Source: Simmondsia chinensis (taxonomy: Eukaryota > Streptophyta > Magnoliopsida > Caryophyllales > Simmondsiaceae). From it: 64,000 nucleotides of DNA. The translations under genes were made by a program, and so were the position numbers. Positions 57,001 through 64,000 of this stretch are shown here, piece by piece; position 1 is the stretch's first letter, and each line of letters begins with the position of its first letter. Below the pieces are notes generated by a model. That model did no database searches, was not told the DNA's origin, and worked only from the letters and a program-made list of their open reading frames with translations. The DNA lies in NCBI GenBank assembly GCA_018398585.1, contig JAGTTD010000022.1, forward strand, positions 10,207,501-10,271,500, in the 5' to 3' direction.

Positions 57001-57880
57001 AACACAAGTAATGATCTAAGCTTTTGGAAAGCTTCTAAGCAAGACTCATCAAACTCAAATGATATTTCCTTAATTAGCAAGCTAGTCAATGGTCTAGTTA
57101 ACTTTGCAAAGTCCTTAATGAATCTCCTATACAAACCTGCATGACCTAGAAAGGATCTAACTTGCTTCACATTTGAGGGAGGGGGTAAGTTTGCAATCAG
57201 ATCTACCTTAGCCTTATCAACCTCAATACCCTTCTTGGACACTCTATGACCCAATACAATCCCCTCTTGAACCATAAAGTGACTCTTCTCCCAACTCAAA
57301 ACAAGATTGGTCTCTTCACATCTTTTTAGCACAAGCCTTAAATTCTGCCAACATTCATCAAACGAAGGTCCAAAAACAGAGAAAGCATCCATGAAAACCT
57401 TAAGAAATCTGTCTACCATGTCAGAGAAGATAGACATCATGCATCTCTGGAATGTAGCAGCGCATTACATAAACCAAATGGCATTCTACGGTAGGCAAAT
57501 GTGCCAAAGGGGCATGTCAAAGTCTTTTTTTCCTGATCCTATGGGTAGACTGCTACTTGGTTATATCCTGAATATCCATCAAGAAAACAGTAAAAGCTCT
57601 GACCAGCTAGCCTCTCTAAAATCTGGTCAATGAATGGTAGAGGAAAATGTTCCTTCCTAGTGGCAGAGTTAAGCTTCCTATAGTCAATACATACTCTCCA
57701 GCCCATGGTCTCTCTAGTAGGCACTAACTCTCCATCACTACTCCTAATCACAGTAACACCCGACTTCTTTGGGACTAACTAAATAGGGCTAACCCACCTA
57801 CTATCAGAAATTGGGTAAATGATACCCGCATTAAGCAATTTCACAATCTCTTTCTTTACTACTTCCTTCATGTTAGGGTT
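56985..57880 (-). pseudogene. Athila reverse transcriptase, catalytic Asp replaced
   Basis: From about 57751 the reading has WRVCIDYRKLNSATRKEHFP and DQILERLAGQSFYCFLDGYS. A stop lies at 57539-57541, then FGTFAYRRMPFGLCNA and a frameshift near 57460. The active site reads VFMDAFSVFG, where FMDD is expected. The altered codon GCT is at 57384-57386. RT thumb motifs follow (GIVLGHRVSKKGIEVDKAKV, FLGHAGLYRRFIKDFAKLTR). The Asp loss alone would abolish polymerisation. Confidence 0.92.
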
Positions 57881-58142
57881 CAACCTCCTTTGCATCTCTC
57901 TAGTGGGTCTAGCATTCTCATCAAGAAAATCCTATGCATATAAATGAAAGGGTCGATACCCTTCAAATCAGCCACATACCACCCAATGGCACTCTTATGA
58001 TCACTAAGCACTATCATCAATGCATCCTCTTGTTCCCTAGACAATTGAGAAGAGATAATCATAGGTAAAGTCTCATCGGGTCCTAAGAAAGCATACTTAA
58101 GAGTAGATGGCAACAACTTAAGTTCAAGTTTGGGTGGTGAAA

Positions 58143-59043
58143 CTATGAGGGCAAGGCAGGGGAATCCGAAAGCATAGGTAAAGCTTTTACTTTTGACAAC
58201 CAATGACAAGTCTCTAAAGGGGCACACAACTCAAGCAAATCATTCATCTCTCTAATGTCATTTTCAATCTTGAAATCATCAGAACAATCGTATAGTAGTG
58301 CTCGCTCAAGGGAAAAACTAACTAGGATAGAGGGGAGTGTTTGGTCAACCAAATAATCAATAACATCCACCCAGAAACACTCCAACTCATCCTTACTAGT
58401 GGGTGACAACGAAGCCTTAAAAATGTACAACCTAATAGTCATGTTTGCAAAACTAACATCCATTACCCCAAATCTACAATTAATGGTAGCTTTGGCCGTT
58501 GCTAAGAAAGGCCGACCTAGAATGATAGGGACATAGTTTTTCGAATGACTAGAAGGTTCCATATCATGCATGAGGAAATCAGCAGGAAACAAGGCTCTGT
58601 CTACTCTCACTAACACGTCAATCAGCTCACCACAGGGGATCCTAGTTGACGTATTTGCTAACTGCAAGGTCACCGTGGTGGGTTGCAACTCTTCCAGGCC
58701 TAACTTCTCATAAACCGAGTAAGGGATAATGTTGGCACTCACTCCTAAGTTTTTTTTTTTTTTTTTGGTAAGTTCTCGCTCCTAAATTCAGTAAAGCTTT
58801 ATCAACCCAGTAGTCTCCAAGTGAACAAGAGATGGTGGGGACACTAGGATCTTTGTACTTAATTGGAGTGTCACATTTCAGAATAGAGCTCACTTGCTCG
58901 GCTAAAAACACTTTTTTACGCAGATGTGCTCTAGATCGCCTCTTTTGGTTCAAAAGGTCCTTAAGAAACTTCGCATAGGCCGGGATCTGTTTAATTGCAT
59001 CAAGAAGGGGAATGTTTATCTTTACTTGCCTAAAAGTCTCCAA
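58143..59043 (-). pseudogene. Athila protease region, interrupted by a 26-bp insertion
   Basis: KALLNLGA ends at about 58786, where DLGAS would be the active site, so Asp is read as Asn. The frame then runs into a 26-bp A-rich insertion (58749-58774). It resumes with ANIIPYSVYEKLGLEELQPT and VIILGRPFLATAKATINCRF-type sequence, which are typical Athila protease parts. Upstream, INIPLLDAIKQIPAYAKFLK (about 59015) is the conserved segment before protease. Confidence 0.88.
58738..58785 (-). mobile_element. Minimal LINE-like insertion (26 bp) with 11-bp TSD
   Basis: CTCACTCCTAA (58738-58748) and CTCGCTCCTAA (58775-58785) flank 26 bp. On the minus strand the insert reads AACTTACC, then 17 A and a C. 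The TTACC-poly(A) end resembles the L1-type LINE 3' end at 5686-5701 (TTTACC then A-run). It fits an extremely 5'-truncated target-primed insertion. Confidence 0.7.
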
Positions 59044-59094
59044 AATATCTTCCCACTTCTTGTCCTTTCCATTTGGATGTGGTGCAACTAAAGC

Positions 59095-60665
59095 TTAGGG
59101 GAAGGGCACTCTAGGTACATATGAGGAAGGAAGATCAAAGGTCTTAGGAGTGGAAGAAGGGTGCATGACCTCATCTGTCTCCTTCTCTCTTTCCTCGCTC
59201 TTTTCTTCTCCCTTGCCACCTATGGGTACTCCACTCTCAGCACTCACCCCATCGTCAACCTCCTTCGCACTTCTTAACATTGTAATAGACTTTGCTTGTT
59301 CTTGATGGGGAGGATAATTGTCTTGCCTCACACAGTTCCTAGGGTTCTCTACGTTTTGGCTAGGGAGTCTTCCCTCGTCTGTTCTACTCAAAGTGTTATC
59401 TAGTTGACCTATGTTAGCTAGTTGACCTATCTGGGTTTCTAACTTTGAGATCGATTGTGTATGGGAGTGGAGGAGTTGGGAATTAGTTTCCAAACCTTTC
59501 AGTGCACTCAAAACCTTCTCTTCAAAATTTGAATTAGGGCTCAAATTAGGAGGTTGAGAGTAGTTGGAAGCATACTCTTGCGGTTGAAAACCGAGAGGTT
59601 GGGGCATACCAGATTGTTGAGGTCGTGGGTTCAGTTGTTGTGGCATAAACTGTCCTTCTCCTCCTTGCCTCCAAGAGAAGTTTGGATGGTTTCTCCAGCC
59701 CGGATTGTACGTGTTCAAGCATGGGTCGTTCCTTGAGAATCCTTGGGCTCATTAACCTGTTCCTCCAACCACTCAATAATAGGTGAAGCGGATGGGCAAT
59801 CAAGCGTAGAATGAGAGACACTAGAACATGAAAAACAAGCACTATGCATGTTTTGAACATTAGACACATTAGGCATAGTAGAGAGAGTCAAGGTCATCTT
59901 AAATAAGGAAGTAAGTTGCTCCACAGAAGAGGCAAGAGAGTCTACTTTCTGATCTAAGATAAAGGTATGGGCAACTTCATGTACTCCTTCTCTATTTAAT
60001 CTAGAAGCATTCAAACGTGCATGTGCGACATTCTATTGTGAATTCTTATTTAAATGTTCAAACAGTTCCCACACCTCATACTAATTCTTCCTGAGGAATT
60101 GACCACCGCTTGAGGCATCAACAGTTTGTTGACCCTTTTCATTTAACCCATAATAGAAACTTTGGACTAGTTGCCATTTAGGGATAGCATGATGTGGACA
60201 AGCTCGTAAGAGTTCCCTAAACCTATCCCAACTCTCGTGAAACTCCTCAGTAGGGAGTTGGGCGAAGATGTTAATGGCTCTCCTAGCAGTGTTAGTCTTA
60301 CTAATGGGATATAATTTTTTAAGAAATTCTTGTTTCATTTGAGTCCAAGTACTAATCGTCCCACTAGGTAAGGTGCCTAACCAATACTTAGCCTTTTCCT
60401 TCAAAGAGAAAGGAAAAAGACGAAGTAAGATGGCGTCATCACTAATGTTAGGAATCCTGAAGGTTGAGCAAACCTCCATGATACTGTCCAAATGTGTGTA
60501 CGGGTTCTCATTGCCTAAGCCGTGGAATGAAGGAAGCATTCGTATGGTATGTGGCTTAAGCTCGAACTGATGGGCTACCGGTGGCAATCTAATGCATGAA
60601 GGTGAGATGTATGTGGTGGGAGTAAAATACTCCATAAGTGGACGTGGTTGTTGTTCGTTAGCCAT
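59095..60665 (-). pseudogene. Athila gag
   Basis: The start is ATG 60663-60665 (MANEQQPRPLMEYF). The gag core has GLGNENPYTHLDSIMEVCST, FPFSLKEKAKYWLGTLPSGT and FHESWDRFRELLRACPHHAI. A stop near 60081 is followed by the next frame (60014-59715) with the knuckle-like CFSCSSVSHSTLDC. A third part (59718-59095) has NTYNPGWRNHPNFSWRQGG and SISKLETQIGQLANIGQLDN. Three frames are needed, so it is dead. Gag forms the particle and binds RNA. Confidence 0.92.
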
Positions 60666-61071
60666 TGCGGTTTGTGCTCAGTGTTGGGCTCTAAAGTCTC
60701 TTAAGGTCATTTCAATTTCAGGGTCGAATCTAGTAAGGTTAAGAGACAAAAAGCAGCGACCGTTCATGAAATAACAATCACAAGAAGCAAATAAAACAAA
60801 AAACTAAAACTAGCAAAACAAACACTTCAAAAGAAAAACAAAAGAAAAAAAACTAATAAACTATCCTAAAATCAACCTATGTACGAAAATTACAAAATAA
60901 ATAATAAAATAAACAAATAAATAACCGTTTTAAGAAAAGTAAAGAAAATATTTTTTTTATACTTTTTATATTTTTATTTTTTTAAAGAAAGAGACAATAA
61001 CAATTAAAAACAATCAAAGAAAATTAAAAACCAATGAAAATCACAAAAATAAAATCACGAACGTTGCCTAG
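60666..61071 (-). other. Athila leader between PBS and gag
   Basis: A/T-rich untranslated leader with A-rich runs. No gene. Confidence 0.7.
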
Positions 61072-61089
61072 TCCCCGCCAACAGCGCCA
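61072..61089 (-). promoter_or_regulatory. Athila primer-binding site (Asp tRNA type)
   Basis: The minus strand reads TGGCGCTGTTGGCGGGGA six bases inside the 5' LTR end. Compared with the Athila norm it has two substitutions. Confidence 0.87.
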
Positions 61090-61095
61090 AAATCT

Positions 61096-61985
61096 TGATG
61101 TGTTTTTCTACGTCTATCAAAATTTAATATAAAACTCTATCTACTGAACACATCTAAATTATAGTATAGAGCGAGAGGGTGTCGAGCAACAGGACTTAAG
61201 AGTGCGTGAAATTATTCTATAACCTAAATTGGTTTAAATAAAATTGAGAGATTTTTGTATTGATTAATCTAAAGAAACAAAAATTAAACTAAGGCAATCT
61301 ACTTCAACGCTACAAGGTGTATTAAATTGGAACCTAGGGTTTTGAATCCATCATTAGCCAATTATTTTTGCATTAACTTTTAAATTGGGATTATTGATTG
61401 TCACACGGGTAGTGGTTTAGGTTACAAGTTTCAACCTACTAAAATAATGTTATTAGTATCGCGTATTGACCCTATCTAACTAAAGCATAAGGAAAATAGG
61501 CTCCACCTAACGTACTATTAATTATCACGTATTGACCCTATCTACTAAAGCATAGGGAAGATAGACTTTAATTAACAATTTGGTTACTACTATTACTTGA
61601 TTCATTAATCCTAAAGCTCCAAGTACAAAGAATTAATTTATAAATATCAATCTCATCAATTAAAGGTTACAAACTCAATAATCATATTAATTGAATAAAC
61701 AACTAAAGCACAATACTTTGTAGTAGTTATCATAATCAAGCAATTCATGTAACAAATAAATTATCCCGGAATTAAAAGTAATGCAAAAGTAAAAAGACTA
61801 AGACTTCATCTAACCCCAGAGAGCAAGTTAGCTCTCCATCAAGGATGATCCGGTAAAGGAGGAGATGAACGAACTCATGTCGGTGTTCACGCTAATTTCG
61901 CTCCCGTTCTAATTTAATGAAGAAAAAATAGAAAAAGAAATTGAGAGGAGAGAGAAAGTGAGAAAAAGAGAGTTGTGCGGTGATG

Positions 61986-62023
<38 letters not shown>

Positions 62024-62598
62024 AATCAGAACCCAGAAAACAAAGCTTTATTTATATCCTCACAAATCCGACCCTGCGTCTTCTCTGTGCCCTACCGGAT
62101 CTAGGCCGTGGTCTGGGCTTGGTGATGCAGAACTGGGTGTTGGGCCGTGGTTGGCGTTGATGAGCTGGTAAGGTCGTGGGTATGGACCAGCGTGTTGGGC
62201 AGAGGTGTGATGGGCTTGAGGATAAGCTGGGTCGGTGATGGTGTTGCTGGTGGTCGAATCGGGCCGAGGTGGGTCTGATGAGATGCTGCAGTGCTGGGCC
62301 CGGGCCTGCGTTTGGGCTTTAGGTTGATGATGAAGGTGATGGGCTTGGGGCACAGTAACGGTGCAGGTCGGGTCGGAGCGAGCCGAGTTTATATGTCGTT
62401 GTCCTAAATCTCGATTGACTTAATTTAATTGTTTATGCATCGAATTTGCCTTATTTGACCAAAATTTGACAATTTTTAGAACTTTAATTTGAAACCTATT
62501 AAACATAAAAATTGTCAAAATGAGTATACAACTATAATTAAATAGGTGCACAATAATTAAAATAACACTTAAAAGATGCGTAAATCTAAGATGCATCA
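61096..62598 (-). repeat. Athila 5' LTR (right copy, 1,503 bp)
   Basis: The LTR begins TGATGTGTTTTTC on the plus strand and ends GATGCATCA, followed by TSD AATAT. A run of 34 C (61988-62021) stands where the left copy has a short A-rich phrase near 51650. Confidence 0.92.
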
Positions 62599-63556
62599 AA
62601 TATCAACATCGACGATCAAAAGTTACAAACTCAATAATCATCTCAATTGAACGAACGATAAGAAACATAATACTTCAAAACATTTATCTCAATCGAGTAA
62701 TTCATGTAAATAATCAAATTAACCTAAATTAAAAGTAATACAAGAATAAAAAGATTAAGAGGAGCAAGTTAGCTTTCTATCAAGGATGAACAGGTGAATG
62801 AGGAGATGAATGAACCCATGGTGATCTTCATGTTAAATTTACTCTCGTTCAAATTTAACAAAAAAGCAAAAAAGGAAATATCGAATGGGAGAGAGAGAAA
62901 GCAAGAGCGGTGCTGTCCTCCCAAAAAAAAAAAAGGAGGGAATCCCGAAAACGTCAAAATAGAGACCCCCAAATCAGAGCCAAGAACCGAGCTTAAATCC
63001 CCACCGGAGAATCGGTACTATAGGGGTTGCGTTGTTGGGCGGAGATTTGAGGTGTTGGTGTCGGTGGTACGCGGGTGTTGGGCTGAGCCGAGGTAGGTCT
63101 GCGCAGGGACGATGGGCTTTGCTACTAACGGGCTTGTTATTAAGGTTGACGCAGGTGATGGTGTGCTATGGGCCGGACTGTGACGGTGGTGATGATGACT
63201 GAAGTCGGGCTTGGCTAACGGTGGTCAGGTGTGGTTTGGGCCGATGTGTGAGCTTGGGTCTAGTGGGCTGGGTGACGTGGTCTGAGTAGGAGTTGGGCTG
63301 GTGCTGTATGTTGGGCCCGGTGCAGGTCAGACTCGGTTTCCAGGCTCACACGTTCTTGTACCGAATCTTGATTAACTCTATTTAACTACTCACACTTCGA
63401 ATTTGTCTTATTTGCACCAAAATTTGACAGTTTACAGGATTTTAATCATCGAACCTATAAAGCATTAAATTGCCGAAATGAGAATATAATGATAATTGAA
63501 CATGTACAAAATAAATAAAATAGCAATAAAAAGATGCGTAAATATGGGACGCATCA

Positions 63557-64000
63557 TAACACCACCTAAACACGTTGTTTAGAGGATATTATACTGACGA
63601 TGTCATTTTTGTATATAAATCCAACTCTAGGGGCAAAGGTAATGTGAAAAGTGAATTTTCAAACATTTGGTAATTGTCCAAATTGTCCCTTCCAACTCCG
63701 CCTTATTTCCTGCTCGTGCCCCTACTTGATTGCTTGCGAAGTTCCAGAAACCCTAATCCATTTATAGGGCTGGAGACGTGTCATTTATCCAAGCCCTTTC
63801 CTAGGGATGCATGTCTGCAAATTGAAGCATCCATTGAAATTTGGGCTTTGATTAGCGGTGATGCGGACGATCAGAATTGTGCCATGCCAGGGGCTTGCCA
63901 TGGGTTGACAGAGCTCTATAAAAGGGGCATCTGTGCTCATTGCAGCAGCTATTATTTTTGTTTTTGCCCTTTTTATTCCCTCTCCATGCCTTCCTCTTTT
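63557..64000 (+). promoter_or_regulatory. Possible continuation of the decayed Copia LTR, with TATA box
   Basis: After the solo LTR the sequence has mixed composition. TATAAAAG lies at 63917-63924, followed by a GC-rich then pyrimidine-rich leader. This is the usual look of an LTR promoter and also of an ordinary gene promoter. The window ends before any coding start. I favour LTR because the upstream piece (50194-50227) looks like an LTR start. Confidence 0.4.

Larger units (their letters stand above)
50769..62598 (-). mobile_element. Full-length Athila Gypsy element, TSD AATAT
   Basis: LTRs at 50769-52252 and 61096-62598 flank gag, protease, RT, RNase H and integrase on the minus strand. 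AATAT at 50764-50768 and 62599-62603 is an exact TSD. The Asp-type PBS is at the right and the GTGTGGGGGT tract at the left. The 3' interior (52268-55213) holds an RTE LINE. All ORFs contain stops, and the RT active site is changed. Confidence 0.93.
50228..63556 (-). repeat. Solo Athila LTR, split by a same-family full-length Athila
   Basis: The pieces 50228-50768 and 62604-63556 join to about 1,494 bp. They begin TGATGTGTTTTTC and end GACGCATCA, matching the LTRs of the inserted Athila (1,484 and 1,503 bp). TAAAA (50223-50227) and TAACA (63557-63561) are possible TSDs with one mismatch. No internal Athila sequence other than the nested copy adjoins it, so it is best read as a solo LTR. It is more diverged from both nested LTRs than they are from each other, so it is older. 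Confidence 0.82.

Noticed and set aside
50769..61095. Pairing 50228-50768 as the LTR partner of 61096-62598
   Set aside because: The AATAT TSD and LTR lengths pair 50769-52252 with 61096-62598; the outer pieces belong together.
61980..62171. ORF beginning with a polyproline stretch
   Set aside because: It is created by the 34-C run inside an LTR.

Overview
This window is nuclear, heterochromatic DNA of a flowering plant. No intact host gene is visible. Nearly all of it is retrotransposons and DNA transposons inserted into one another, plus one block of plastid DNA. The plastid block carries accD between plastid-type neighbours, which argues against a grass. All coding frames of the elements are broken by stops, frameshifts or deletions. 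Many changes are C-to-T or G-to-A, as expected of methylated, silenced repeats.

Layout. (1) 1-5701: an L1-type LINE with ORF1, ORF2 and a poly(A) end, sitting inside the 5' LTR of a Copia element. (2) 5702-13163: that Copia element (Copia-1), with gag and a collapsed pol. (3) 13290-18842: a mosaic of at least six plastid fragments (trnI, petN, trnR-rrn5-rrn4.5-rrn23, accD-rbcL, ycf2, psbJ-psbL-psbF-psbE) that are not neighbours in a plastome. (4) 18843 to about 46056: a minus-strand Tat-lineage Gypsy element. It reads from its LTR and gag at the right, through protease, to RNase H and integrase at the left. It is split by two later insertions: an Athila-like non-autonomous LTR element (21295-34683, TSD GTAAT) and a Tork-like Copia (36106-41045). 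The Athila-like element was itself hit by a 3,000-bp hAT transposon in its 5' LTR (22788-25787) and by a second hAT-type element in its interior (28838-32576, TSD GTTATGAG). That second element contains a 414-bp MITE and a SINE whose head is 5S rRNA. (5) 46057-48264: a foldback element made of two long complementary polypyrimidine/polypurine arms. (6) 48440 to the window end: a decayed plus-strand Copia. Its presumed 3' LTR holds a solo Athila LTR (50228-63556), and that solo LTR holds a full-length minus-strand Athila of the same family (50769-62598, TSD AATAT). An RTE-clade LINE (53012-54668) lies in the 3' part of this Athila.

The most unusual item is the SINE at 30638-30865. It has a 5S rRNA-derived head and a tail resembling the 3' end of the RTE LINE at 53012-54668. 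Near-perfect 23-bp target duplications flank it. Insertion order can be read directly from TSDs and from empty sites preserved in sister LTRs.
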